The notes beneath the pieces were generated by a model, which searched no databases, was not told the DNA's origin, and was given only the letters and a program-made list of their open reading frames with translations. DNA of 64,000 nucleotides. Origin: JAFLCA01 sp041907145 (GTDB lineage: Bacteria > Bdellovibrionota_C > UBA2361 > JAFLCA01). The stretch spans positions 5,797 to 69,796 of the forward strand of contig JAYRHW010000189.1 in the NCBI GenBank assembly GCA_041907145.1, written 5' to 3'. How positions within the stretch are numbered: position 1 is the stretch's first letter; each line of letters starts with the position of its first letter. Positions 7,915-16,495 of this stretch are shown here, piece by piece. Made by a program: the position numbers and the translations under genes.

Positions 7915-9555
7915 TCAAGCACGTAAGCAGGTTTCGAGCTTTGCCAAGCGTTCGTGATACTGCGCCACCTGACGGTCTACATCGGCTTGAGGCCGAGCGG
8001 CACGCAGCATCGAGCAAACCGCCCCCTCTACAGCGGCGCCGTGTCCAGCAAGATACTCCAATTCAAGTCGACGCCGCATGAGATCCTCAAAGGTCTCCGC
8101 CTGCTCAACACGCAGGGCAAACTCCACCTCGCCGCGCATCCCAAGATCACCGAGCGGCTCATACCAATCCGGAAAGCTATGAAAATAGCGCACAAGCGAT
8201 CCCATGCGGGCAAGGACTCTATCCTGCACTTCTGCACTCACGCCGTGTTTAGAGGCCTCCGCTCTAAAAATCGAGCTGTTTTCTTCGATGTTGATCGCAC
8301 CGGGAAATAGTCTTCGTCCTAGGGAAACCGGTTTTCCGCGCAAGCCGGACATCTTGTACACCAATTTTAGCCCCTCATAGGCAGTCCAACTCGCTGTCGT
8401 AAATTTCCCGCCTATCAGGCTCAAGACTCCGCCAGATAGCGACCAGATATGCTTTCGCGAAAGCTGCGACACCGATCCGCCTGCCTTGCGCAGAGGCAGC
8501 GTGCGGATGCCGGCAAAGGCATAATGAAGCGTCGATCGATCAAGTCCGCTGCCCGGGAGATCTCGCTCCAATCGTTTCAGTATTTCTTGAATTTCATCAT
8601 TAGTCGGCTGCGGATCGTCGGGCACATCACTTATCTCGCGCTCAGTAGTACCTACCAAAGTTCCGGCAAAGTGCGGCCAGACCCAGTAGTACCGCCCCTT
8701 CCCCTCCATGGGCAAAAAAAGCGCCGGACCTTCCCAGGTTTTTGAAAATAGCAGATGCGCACCCTGGCTAAAGCGGATGCGAGCAGCAAGTTCCGATGGC
8801 TTCAGTCTTCCCATGCTCGCTACCCAAGGGCCGGCACAATTGATCACTACCCCGGCATTGATCTCATGCTTTCTCCCAGTCAACACGTCCGTCCAGCCGA
8901 CAAATACTCTGCCGCCCGTGAGCGGAGAAATGGAATTCACGGCGGCGTAATTGAGGCAGAGCGCACCTTCCCTGCGAGCCGATAGGATATTTTCCAAGAC
9001 GAGCCTGGTATCCCGCATCAATCCATCAAAGTACCGAAATGCGCCGGCAAGTTTCTTAGTCTCCTGAGCGAACGGATTTTGCTGCATCTGAGCAGCTGGA
9101 ATCCAGCTCTGCCGTCTGCCTGGAACTCTAGCCATGAGATCATAGAGCGTAAGACCGCAGGTCATGGCAAATCGCCGAGCACCGCTCCCCTCGTACAGCG
9201 GCAGTAGGAACTCCTGCGGCTTCACCAAATGGGAAGCCGTGTGGAATAGCTCCTCCCGGGCGCGTATACCTTCAAACACCTGAGTGAAGTCGAGCATCTC
9301 AAGATAGCGCAGTCCCCCATGGGCCATTTTCGAACTGCGGCTCGATGTAGCTGAAGCGTAATCAGCGCGCTCCAGCAGCACCGTGCTCAAGCCGTTGACT
9401 GCTGCTAGTCGGGCAAATGCTGCGCCATGTATTCCTCCGCCAACGATCAGAACGTCGCAGTTAGTGACTTTGTCGATTGAACCAATGATGGCAGCGCGAT
9501 CAGCAACCAACAGCGCCAAGGGGGAATCAGGGACAGGCTCTACCCAAGGAGTCAC
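7915..9555 (-). CDS. glpD: FAD-dependent glycerol-3-phosphate dehydrogenase
   Basis: Membrane-associated flavoenzyme oxidising glycerol-3-phosphate to dihydroxyacetone phosphate and feeding electrons to quinone. It has 546 residues, usual for the family. The dinucleotide-binding motif is DVLIVGGGIHGAAFARLAA near the N-terminus, followed by SSRSSKMAHGGLRYLE, the family hallmark. A GTTERE/SDVP segment and the C-terminal helical domain fit GlpD. It starts at GTG 9555, overlapping the stop of the small exported-protein gene by four bases (GTGA), so translation is probably coupled. No glycerol kinase or facilitator is nearby. Confidence 0.92.
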   Translation of the reverse strand: MTPWVEPVPDSPLALLVADRAAIIGSIDKVTNCDVLIVGGGIHGAAFARLAAVNGLSTVLLERADYASATSSRSSKMAHGGLRYLEMLDFTQVFEGIRAREELFHTASHLVKPQEFLLPLYEGSGARRFAMTCGLTLYDLMARVPGRRQSWIPAAQMQQNPFAQETKKLAGAFRYFDGLMRDTRLVLENILSARREGALCLNYAAVNSISPLTGGRVFVGWTDVLTGRKHEINAGVVINCAGPWVASMGRLKPSELAARIRFSQGAHLLFSKTWEGPALFLPMEGKGRYYWVWPHFAGTLVGTTEREISDVPDDPQPTNDEIQEILKRLERDLPGSGLDRSTLHYAFAGIRTLPLRKAGGSVSQLSRKHIWSLSGGVLSLIGGKFTTASWTAYEGLKLVYKMSGLRGKPVSLGRRLFPGAINIEENSSIFRAEASKHGVSAEVQDRVLARMGSLVRYFHSFPDWYEPLGDLGMRGEVEFALRVEQAETFEDLMRRRLELEYLAGHGAAVEGAVCSMLRAARPQADVDRQVAQYHERLAKLETCLRA

Positions 9556-9893
9556 TGGTCGATTTTGACCTCAGTGATGACGACTTTCGATGAGGCAGTC
9601 TTGATGCGCCAGGCACCCTCCGGCACGCGCTCGAACACCACGGCAGTGTCGGAGGCCTTGGCAGGATTGATATCAGGGGCCAGACCGTCAACTTGAGAAA
9701 GGATCACGGCCCCTGGCGCTGCCCCCCCGCCGCGGGTCATTACAGCTACCGTACCCTCATCGCGCACCGATTTCACCGCACGAGTTAGTCCCATCCCATC
9801 GAGGATGCGGAGTTCGCCGGCGCATGCCGTGGACGCTACGACCAAAACCCATAGCATGAGTGAGGATGCTAATACTATTCGGTGAATTCTCAT
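9552..9893 (-). CDS. Small exported protein, unknown function
   Basis: A 113-residue protein with a clear signal peptide (residues 1-26, hydrophobic ASSLMLWVLVVAS, cleavage likely after ACA-G). The mature part is about 87 residues, rich in alternating hydrophobic positions (TAVVFERVP, WRIKTASSKVVITEVKI), suggesting a small beta-sandwich in the periplasm or on the surface. No catalytic motif, no Cys in the mature part. It is translationally coupled to glpD by a GTGA overlap, an unusual pairing of an exported protein with a metabolic flavoenzyme. Family not recognised. Confidence 0.7.
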   Translation of the reverse strand: MRIHRIVLASSLMLWVLVVASTACAGELRILDGMGLTRAVKSVRDEGTVAVMTRGGGAAPGAVILSQVDGLAPDINPAKASDTAVVFERVPEGAWRIKTASSKVVITEVKIDQ

Positions 9894-9940
9894 GATAACG
9901 GCAGTTTACCTTAGCTACTGAGGAAGGACAAAGGCAAAGA

Positions 9941-11194
9941 TTAGCTGCGCGCTGCGATATCACGGCGCAGCTGTCTGCCGCGAAACTGAATCATATCAGC
10001 TGCGCGGTAAACACGGCTTCGCGCCTCGTCGATATCCTTACCAATCGCGGTCACATTGAGGACACGGCCTCCCGAGGTAACCAGACGACCACGCTCGGCA
10101 AGGGCAGTACCGGCATGAAACACGACAGCACCCGGCATCGACTGGGCAAATTCAATCCCAGTAATCTCGTCGCCTTTGGCGACAGCCCCTGGATAACCTG
10201 CTGCCGCGAGCACTACGCAAACTGCCGCCTCTGATTTCCAACGCGGCGCGGTGGCATTTCCACTTACGAGACCAAACAGCAGCTCGAACAAGTCGCTATC
10301 CAAGCGCCGCATAATCGACTGAGTCTCAGGATCACCGAGCCTAGCGTTGAACTCCAAGACTGACACCTTGCCGGAGGAACTGATCATCAGTCCGGCGTAT
10401 AGAAAGCCCTGGAACGGCATGCCGCGGCGTTCCATTTCCTTGAGCACCGGACGAATAACGTGCTGGATGCTCCAGGCAGCTTGCTCCTCCGTCAAATGCG
10501 GCGTAGGGCTGACGGTGCCCATGCCGCCCGTATTAGGACCCCGATCTCCATCGCCAATCCGCTTATAATCATGGGCGGGAGCGAGCGAAAGCACGTCTCG
10601 GCCGTTCGTCGCGACAATCAGCGATGCCTCGCGGCCCTCGAGAAACTGCTCAGCGATCACTTTGCTGCATTGAAGCTCGCCAAAGAGCCCCTGCAACGCC
10701 TCGGAGCGCTGAGACGCATCAAGGCAAACAAAGACCCCCTTCCCGGCTGCCAAGCCATCAGCCTTCAGAACAACGGGCTCAGGATGCTGTCCCAGCCATT
10801 CCTCAGCTGCTTCTCGCGTCGTGAACTCTGCGTAGCCGGCTGTTGGCACGCTGGACGCAACCATCACGGACTTTGCAAAACTCTTCGATCCCTCTAGCTG
10901 AGCTGCGGCCTGAGTTGGTCCAAATACTCTGAGACCACGCTCCCGAAAACAGTCAACGATGCCAAGGGTAAGAGGCAGCTCTGGCCCCACAATCGTCAAA
11001 TCGATTTTATGCTGTTCGGCGAACTCGGCGAGTTTCTCGATCTCATTGACGGCAATCGACACATTTTCGGCGACAGTGCCGGTTCCAGGATTTCCCGGAG
11101 CACAGAAAATCTTCGATACAGCCTTCGACTGCTGCAACTTCCAGCAAAGCGCATGCTCGCGCCCGCCATTGCCGATAACCAGAACCTTATGCAT
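9941..11194 (-). CDS. purD: Phosphoribosylamine-glycine ligase
   Basis: GARS, the second step of de novo purine synthesis: joins phosphoribosylamine and glycine with ATP. 417 residues from ATG 11194, typical length. The N-terminal MHKVLVIGNGGREHALCWKL, the ATP-grasp segment VLKADGLAAGKGV, and GPNTGGMGTVSPTP are diagnostic. The frame is open 14 codons further upstream, but ATG 11194 has GGAG upstream and matches the family start. purH lies 13 bases upstream on the same strand, forming a purH-purD operon. Confidence 0.95.
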   Translation of the reverse strand: MHKVLVIGNGGREHALCWKLQQSKAVSKIFCAPGNPGTGTVAENVSIAVNEIEKLAEFAEQHKIDLTIVGPELPLTLGIVDCFRERGLRVFGPTQAAAQLEGSKSFAKSVMVASSVPTAGYAEFTTREAAEEWLGQHPEPVVLKADGLAAGKGVFVCLDASQRSEALQGLFGELQCSKVIAEQFLEGREASLIVATNGRDVLSLAPAHDYKRIGDGDRGPNTGGMGTVSPTPHLTEEQAAWSIQHVIRPVLKEMERRGMPFQGFLYAGLMISSSGKVSVLEFNARLGDPETQSIMRRLDSDLFELLFGLVSGNATAPRWKSEAAVCVVLAAAGYPGAVAKGDEITGIEFAQSMPGAVVFHAGTALAERGRLVTSGGRVLNVTAIGKDIDEARSRVYRAADMIQFRGRQLRRDIAARS

Positions 11195-11207
11195 CCCCCC
11201 AAGTCTC

Positions 11208-12758
11208 CTAGTGCCTAAAATGCCGGTCAGGAGCAAAGACGAGGCTCACATTTACCCGATTTGCACTGGCAATTACGTCAGCATCGCGCTTTGACCCAGA
11301 GGGAGCAACAATGGTGGTAATACCATGCCCAGCCAAGCTCTCGACGGAATCGGTGAACGGGAAGAAGGCATCTGATGCCGCCACCGCGCCTTTAAGGTCA
11401 TGCTCGTGTCGCTTTGCCTTGGCGAGGGCCAAGTCGACTGAGTCTATGCGGCTCATTTGACCGGCCCCGACCCCAATCAGCATTCCGTCCTTGGCAATCG
11501 TGATGGCATTAGATTTCACATGCGAGCAGAGCATCCAAGCAAACTGCAGATCCCGAAGCTCCTGCGCCGACGGCTGCCGGGTACTTACGACCTCGAGCCC
11601 CTGCACTTGAGAAATTTGATTGTCGCGCTCTTGCGCCAAATATCCTCCAGCCGATGAGCGCAGCTCAGTGATTGCTGGAGCCAGAGTAGCGAAGGTCATG
11701 ATGCGAAGATTTTTGCTCTTTTTGAGAACAGCAAGCGCCGCGTCGTCATAGCTTGGCGCAATAACTATCTCAGCGAAATCTTCTTTCACATCCTCGGCAA
11801 CATCGGAGTCCACTCTTTGATTAAATGCAATTATTCCCCCGAAGTGACTGCGGGGATCGCAGCGCTTAGCTTTCTTGAGTGCCTCCAGCAGGGAGCCGCC
11901 AACCGCTGCGCCGCAAGGATTAAGGTGCTTGATAATGACCGCAGCGGCCGTACTTTCCGGGAACATGCGGATGATGCGCATGGCAGCATCAAAATCCAGG
12001 AGGTTATTATAGGAGAGTTCCTTGCCATGGAACTGCTGCCAGTCACGGGGCGGCGCACCCACCGCGCGGTAGTACAGAGCCTTCTGCTGCGGATTTTCTC
12101 CATAGCGCAGTTCCTGTTCGCGCTGAAGGACCACTCCGTTAATGTTGGGGAATCCGTCGCTGCTTGATAGTCCCGAAAAATACTTGGCAATTTCGAGATT
12201 GTCGTAAGCCAATTGGGTAAAAACCTTCACCGCCAGCTCCCGCCTGAAGGCGAAGCAGCTCTCAGCATCGTTTGCACGCAGTGCTTGAAGCACATGAGGA
12301 TAATCCAGCGGATCGATTATCGGGAAGACGCCCTGGTGATTCTTTGCAGCCGCCCGAATCATGGTAGGGCCACCTACATCAACGAGCTCAATCATTTGCT
12401 TGTTATCTTTGGCCCGTTCGGAAGTTACGTTCTTGACGAATGGGTATAAATTCACGGCGGCGATATCGATCGGCAAGATCCCTTCGTCGGCGAGCTGCTG
12501 CATATGGGAAGGGTCGTCACGACGCGCGAGTAATCCAGCGTGAATCTTTGGGTGCAGTGTCTTTACCCGTCCATCGAGGATTTCCTTCTGTCCGGTATAT
12601 TCTTCAATGGGGAGCGACTTAATTCCCGCGGCGGTGAGAACTTTGGCGGTGCCTGACGTCGTGAGCAACGTGTAGCCGAGTGCCGTCAGGCCGCGGGCGA
12701 AATCTTCTAGTCCAGTTCGATCGGAGACGCTTAACAGCGCTGCCTTCTTTGCTTGCAT
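11208..12758 (-). CDS. purH: Bifunctional AICAR transformylase / IMP cyclohydrolase
   Basis: Catalyses the last two steps to IMP. 516 residues from ATG 12758. The cyclohydrolase domain begins KAALLSVSDRTGLEDFARGL and contains RVKTLHPKIHAGLLARR; the transformylase domain contains RYGENPQQKALYY, KHLNPCGAAVG and the C-terminal SDAFFPF and AGITTIV-type segment (here GHGITTIVAPSGS). The frame is open to 12851 upstream, but the first 31 codons are not family-like and a GGGGG stretch precedes ATG 12758. It leads directly into purD. Confidence 0.95.
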   Translation of the reverse strand: MQAKKAALLSVSDRTGLEDFARGLTALGYTLLTTSGTAKVLTAAGIKSLPIEEYTGQKEILDGRVKTLHPKIHAGLLARRDDPSHMQQLADEGILPIDIAAVNLYPFVKNVTSERAKDNKQMIELVDVGGPTMIRAAAKNHQGVFPIIDPLDYPHVLQALRANDAESCFAFRRELAVKVFTQLAYDNLEIAKYFSGLSSSDGFPNINGVVLQREQELRYGENPQQKALYYRAVGAPPRDWQQFHGKELSYNNLLDFDAAMRIIRMFPESTAAAVIIKHLNPCGAAVGGSLLEALKKAKRCDPRSHFGGIIAFNQRVDSDVAEDVKEDFAEIVIAPSYDDAALAVLKKSKNLRIMTFATLAPAITELRSSAGGYLAQERDNQISQVQGLEVVSTRQPSAQELRDLQFAWMLCSHVKSNAITIAKDGMLIGVGAGQMSRIDSVDLALAKAKRHEHDLKGAVAASDAFFPFTDSVESLAGHGITTIVAPSGSKRDADVIASANRVNVSLVFAPDRHFRH

Positions 12759-12834
12759 GAATAGCCCCCAAAATGCAGAGATTTCAATGGCGATCCTATA
12801 GCACTTTGTAGGGGTAAAAAACAGCGCGGGGGGC

Positions 12835-15060
12835 TTACTGCGAAGCCGCAACCTGCTCGGACGACGAAGCCTCGTTCAAAGCGGTACCGGCACCAGAGTC
12901 GCTGGCGGCCGAGCCTCCCTGGTCAAACGACTCAGGGCTAATATGGTTGAGCTCCTCGAGTTCAGCGGCTGCGACATCGCGCTCCCGCATGAGCTCCTTG
13001 CGCTTCATCTCCTTGGCGCGAGAATCGCTTCCCATGAGGATCTTCACATATTCCTCGCTGCGTCTGAGATTTTCAATCTCTACCAGCAACTTGTCGCGCT
13101 GAAGAGTCAATTCGGCAATGGCCCGGTCCGACTCCGATACCTCCTTATCGATGGCCCTGCGAACTTCCTCGGCCAGTTCACGCTGGCGATCCTTGCGCAC
13201 CCTGGCGAGATCGAAGACCTTTCGTTCTTGCGCAGCATCAGAGGGATTATAGCGCAAAACCTCGGCCTCCTTGAGGTATGACCAAGTCGCCAGCTCGAAA
13301 ATTTCCTTCTTGTCCTTTACTCCGGGCGAAGCTACTGCAACTTCTGTCGCAAGATTGATTGGATCGGTGGTTTGCAGACGCTTTCGCCGGCCGTACCAAA
13401 CCGCCAGGCGGCGAGTAGCCACATCAATCTGTCCGCGCAGCTCATCCTCTTGGGAATCCATGGACTCCCGCTTGATCCTAGTATCCTTTAACTGATCGAC
13501 GAGTTTAGCGCTCAATGGTTTCTCGAACGCGCCGATTTTATCCTCGAGATCCAGGAGCAACTCGCGCAGCATTCCCTTTCGTCGAGTAATTCTGTTTATA
13601 TCCTCATTGGTGACCGCTCCACTACGACCGGCCTCATCATGCGCACCGTTGTGTGCGTCAGAAGGCAAACTGGGAGGCAAATCAGAGAATCCCAGCCGCA
13701 GAGCCGGCGACATCGAGCGTTGGTTCATGTCGGCGGCCGGCACTTCGGCGTCAAACTTTGCGATCTGGGCCTGCGGTATGATCGGAGGCAGTACATCCTC
13801 GTGCTCGCGAGCATCATTGTTGCCGCCCATGAGCCTAGGGGCAAAGAATCCGCCCACAAAGCTTACGAGCGTCAGCGCAAAGGCTCCCGCGAGAAGCAGA
13901 GTACGGGAAAACCGAGGTCGCTGATTCTCCGTCGATGCTGCCTGTGCTTCTGCGACTTGAGCGGCCGCTTCAGCCTGCTGCTCGGAGACCTTCTCCTGCG
14001 AAGCCTGAGCAGCGGCCATGTCAACCGTTGGTCGTAATTTGGGAGATTTCTTACCGGTGGCAGCCTGAGCATGCGCTTTAGTTTCTGCTATCGTCTTTTC
14101 TTGAGCGGCTGGCTGTCCCTTCTCGGCCTCATCATGCTTGCCATTCGACATCGAGATAGGCGGCGCTTCCTCGCTCGAAGCTACATTTGACTCGGCCTCG
14201 CCGTTCACATGAGCTTCATCAGCCTCTGATTTCGTAATTTCAGCATCGACAGCAGGTGTCGAAGTAGGCTCATAATCCTCGGGGCCCATAGGAAAGGACT
14301 CGCCAATTTCGATCACAATGACCGTGACGTTATCAGTGCCGCCACGTTCGTTGGCGAGCTTTATCAATTTCTGGACCGCGACATCGATATAGTTATCTTG
14401 CACGATGGTCGCGATCTCGTGGCCGTGTACAAGATTGTAGAGCCCATCCGAACACATGATATAAATATCACCGCGCGCAGGGCCGTCCTGGCAGACCCAA
14501 CAGTCAACTTCGACGGAAGGCGCAGGCCCCAAAGAACGTGTCAGCATGTGAGAAACGGGGTGGTTGTCGGCCTGCTCGGCAGAAATCGCCCCGGAGCGCA
14601 AAAGTTCCTGCACCAATGTATGATCGACGGTAAGCTGTTGGATGCTATTGTCGCGAACGCGGTAAGCGCGAGAATCGCCGACACTCGAGATAATCATATT
14701 CGAGCCGACGAATCCTAGCCCCACGAAGGTGGTACCCATCCCGGCTAGGGCAGGATCACCGGTGCCCTTTTCAAAAATCTCCGTATTGGCGTGCTCGACG
14801 GCTGAAGTTATTGCAGCTTCGTTTAGTTCGGTCTTATCCTCGAGACATTCCTTGAGCACGTTAATAGCCAAATTTGAGGCTATCCCTCCACCCTTAACTC
14901 CTCCCATACCGTCTGCGACGATGAAGAGCTTGAAGCCTCCATTTTCAATGATTCCAAATGAGTCCTGATTCTCTTCGCGCCTAAGACCGATGTCGCTGCC
15001 AGCAGCATGCTTTACCGCCTCAAGCGGGTTTGCGGTGACAGGAACGGTTTCCGTACTCAT
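12835..15060 (-). CDS. PP2C-family Ser/Thr phosphatase with membrane anchor and coiled-coil tail
   Basis: A 741-residue protein. Residues ~20-250 are a PP2C domain: GLRREENQDSFG, VADGMGGVKGG, VGDSRAYR, MLTRSLG and GGTDNVTVIV, with the metal-binding Asp residues. A low-complexity Ala/Glu/Gln segment follows (~260-380), then one transmembrane helix (LLLAGAFALTLVSFVGGFFA, near 390-410), a Pro-rich stretch and a long charged coiled coil (~490-705) ending in a Ser/Ala-rich tail. The phosphatase would face the cytoplasm and the coiled coil the periplasm. Such phosphatases usually reverse Hanks-type kinases or act in stress regulation; no kinase is in the window. The fused periplasmic coiled coil is unusual. 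Confidence 0.88.
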   Translation of the reverse strand: MSTETVPVTANPLEAVKHAAGSDIGLRREENQDSFGIIENGGFKLFIVADGMGGVKGGGIASNLAINVLKECLEDKTELNEAAITSAVEHANTEIFEKGTGDPALAGMGTTFVGLGFVGSNMIISSVGDSRAYRVRDNSIQQLTVDHTLVQELLRSGAISAEQADNHPVSHMLTRSLGPAPSVEVDCWVCQDGPARGDIYIMCSDGLYNLVHGHEIATIVQDNYIDVAVQKLIKLANERGGTDNVTVIVIEIGESFPMGPEDYEPTSTPAVDAEITKSEADEAHVNGEAESNVASSEEAPPISMSNGKHDEAEKGQPAAQEKTIAETKAHAQAATGKKSPKLRPTVDMAAAQASQEKVSEQQAEAAAQVAEAQAASTENQRPRFSRTLLLAGAFALTLVSFVGGFFAPRLMGGNNDAREHEDVLPPIIPQAQIAKFDAEVPAADMNQRSMSPALRLGFSDLPPSLPSDAHNGAHDEAGRSGAVTNEDINRITRRKGMLRELLLDLEDKIGAFEKPLSAKLVDQLKDTRIKRESMDSQEDELRGQIDVATRRLAVWYGRRKRLQTTDPINLATEVAVASPGVKDKKEIFELATWSYLKEAEVLRYNPSDAAQERKVFDLARVRKDRQRELAEEVRRAIDKEVSESDRAIAELTLQRDKLLVEIENLRRSEEYVKILMGSDSRAKEMKRKELMRERDVAAAELEELNHISPESFDQGGSAASDSGAGTALNEASSSEQVAASQ

Positions 15061-15111
15061 TTCGTAGCGCGGCGAAGAACGGCGGGAAAAAACTCGAAAA
15101 AACTCAGTACT

Positions 15112-15140
15112 ATTATACTGGATACCCGCCGGTTTTTGAA
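15112..15140 (-). promoter_or_regulatory. Sigma70-type promoter of the PP2C gene
   Basis: On the minus strand a perfect TATAAT (15112-15117) lies about 50 bases before the ATG at 15060, with TTCAAA (15135-15140, four of six consensus bases) 17 bases further upstream. Confidence 0.45.
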
Positions 15141-15264
15141 ATTTTCAAAACCTAACCAATGGCACGCCAAAGCTTCCCAAAAAAACCCAGCGCGACTATC
15201 TCGATATGTCGGCTAACGCCTCAATTTTACTTCTAGCTATTTTATAACCGACTGAAATCGCTAG

Positions 15265-15289
15265 AAAAAATCTTTTAGGCTGCTAAAAG
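15265..15289 (-). terminator. Candidate intrinsic terminator after the SPOR gene
   Basis: On the minus strand CTTTTAG pairs with CTAAAAG (15283-15289 with 15272-15278) across a four-base loop and is followed by A and six T residues. The stem is AT-rich and weak. It lies about 150 bases beyond the stop of the SPOR gene and would end the amidase-SPOR operon. The rest of the 379-base gap holds nothing I recognise except the promoter at 15112-15140. Confidence 0.4.
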
Positions 15290-15439
15290 CACAGCATGAT
15301 TGAGATAAGAAGTAAGATATTTCGAAGGGTTAGGAGGATTCGGAAAACTCTCCTCCCCTAAGCGCGGCTGCCCTGCAGATCGGCTCCCTGGATTGACCCC
15401 GAACAGCCGACAGGCAAAAGCCACCGGTCTACCGCAAGC

Positions 15440-16492
15440 CTACTTAACAGCTCGCAGAAATGGCTCCCCTTGGATATAGCTCTCCCGCTTTAGCTGCCCA
15501 ACGAGGCGATCGGCCTGCGGCCTGCCTTGCTCAGGTCCGACAAGCACGCGGTAATACTCATCACCCCGCACTCGTGCGACTTCAATCATCACCGGGAACC
15601 CGGAAGACTTCAGCCGAGCCGCTAGGCTATTGGCATCTTGAATCTTTCTAGGTGCTGCAACCTGGGCAAACCAGCCAGCTGGAATCTTTTCGCGGATTAA
15701 GCTCGAAGGATGCTGCTCCTTCGCCGGAGCGAGAGGTTCAACCGACTTCTCCTTCTTCGCAACTTCTCCCTGCTTCAGGGCCGGAGTATTGCTCGATAGC
15801 GAGGCTGCTGCACCTTGGCTCTTAACTGTACCCGACTCGGTCTTGTTCGGCTTATCAGCAATCAACGAACCCAAGGTCTTCGTTTGAGTCGGCTTGGCCC
15901 CCGATGATGGAGCCCTATCATCTGAAGTCCCCACGAGAGCGTGCTGGGCACTTCCAGCCTCTTGCTCGGCACGACCGGCAGCCACCTCACGCTCGAGCAC
16001 CGCTCCCAGACTTTCCTGTCTGCGGCCAGCAGGGACGCTGCCTTCAGCGAGACTTGTGGTGGATTCCTTCTTAACAACTGGTTGTGGCAGATCCTGAGTC
16101 ACTGGCGCGGACTCGGCTGACTTAATCGTGCCCAGAGGAATATCGACTGCTGCCCCGGCCTCCCGCTTAAGCTCAGAGTCCGAGACGACTGGTTGACTTA
16201 GCTTGGCATAGACCTCGGATGTGGTTTCGTCACGGGGACCCATGCCGTCGGAGGCAATCGGAATGCGCGCAACATTTGCAAGGCTGCGCTCCAGCGCCGA
16301 CTCGAACCCGACCGCGCGCCCCGAGGAGAATCCAATATAGAAGGCACAGGCCATGGAGCCTGTCACAATGCCCAAAAGTATCACGAGTTGCGTCAGGCCC
16401 AGCCTAAGTTCCCACTGCTGGAGGTTTCTCTTGTTCATAGTCGCCAAGGGTTTAACGGTAGGTCGGGTACGCGGTCCCGGCATCACTGCCAT
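15440..16492 (-). CDS. Membrane-anchored SPOR-domain protein
   Basis: A 350-residue protein with a short cytoplasmic N-terminus, one transmembrane helix (residues ~34-56, LTQLVILLGIVTGSMACAFY), a long Ser/Pro/Lys/Gln-rich periplasmic linker and a C-terminal SPOR domain (~275-350, GWFAQVAAPRKIQDANSLAARL ending in a beta strand). SPOR domains bind peptidoglycan lacking stem peptides at division septa. The link to the amidase gene three genes upstream fits, because amidases generate that substrate. A GAGGA precedes ATG 16492. Its gene follows the ArgRS-like gene with only three bases between, an arrangement also known for argS and SPOR genes in deltaproteobacteria. Confidence 0.85.
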   Translation of the reverse strand: MAVMPGPRTRPTVKPLATMNKRNLQQWELRLGLTQLVILLGIVTGSMACAFYIGFSSGRAVGFESALERSLANVARIPIASDGMGPRDETTSEVYAKLSQPVVSDSELKREAGAAVDIPLGTIKSAESAPVTQDLPQPVVKKESTTSLAEGSVPAGRRQESLGAVLEREVAAGRAEQEAGSAQHALVGTSDDRAPSSGAKPTQTKTLGSLIADKPNKTESGTVKSQGAAASLSSNTPALKQGEVAKKEKSVEPLAPAKEQHPSSLIREKIPAGWFAQVAAPRKIQDANSLAARLKSSGFPVMIEVARVRGDEYYRVLVGPEQGRPQADRLVGQLKRESYIQGEPFLRAVK

Positions 16493-16495
16493 AAC

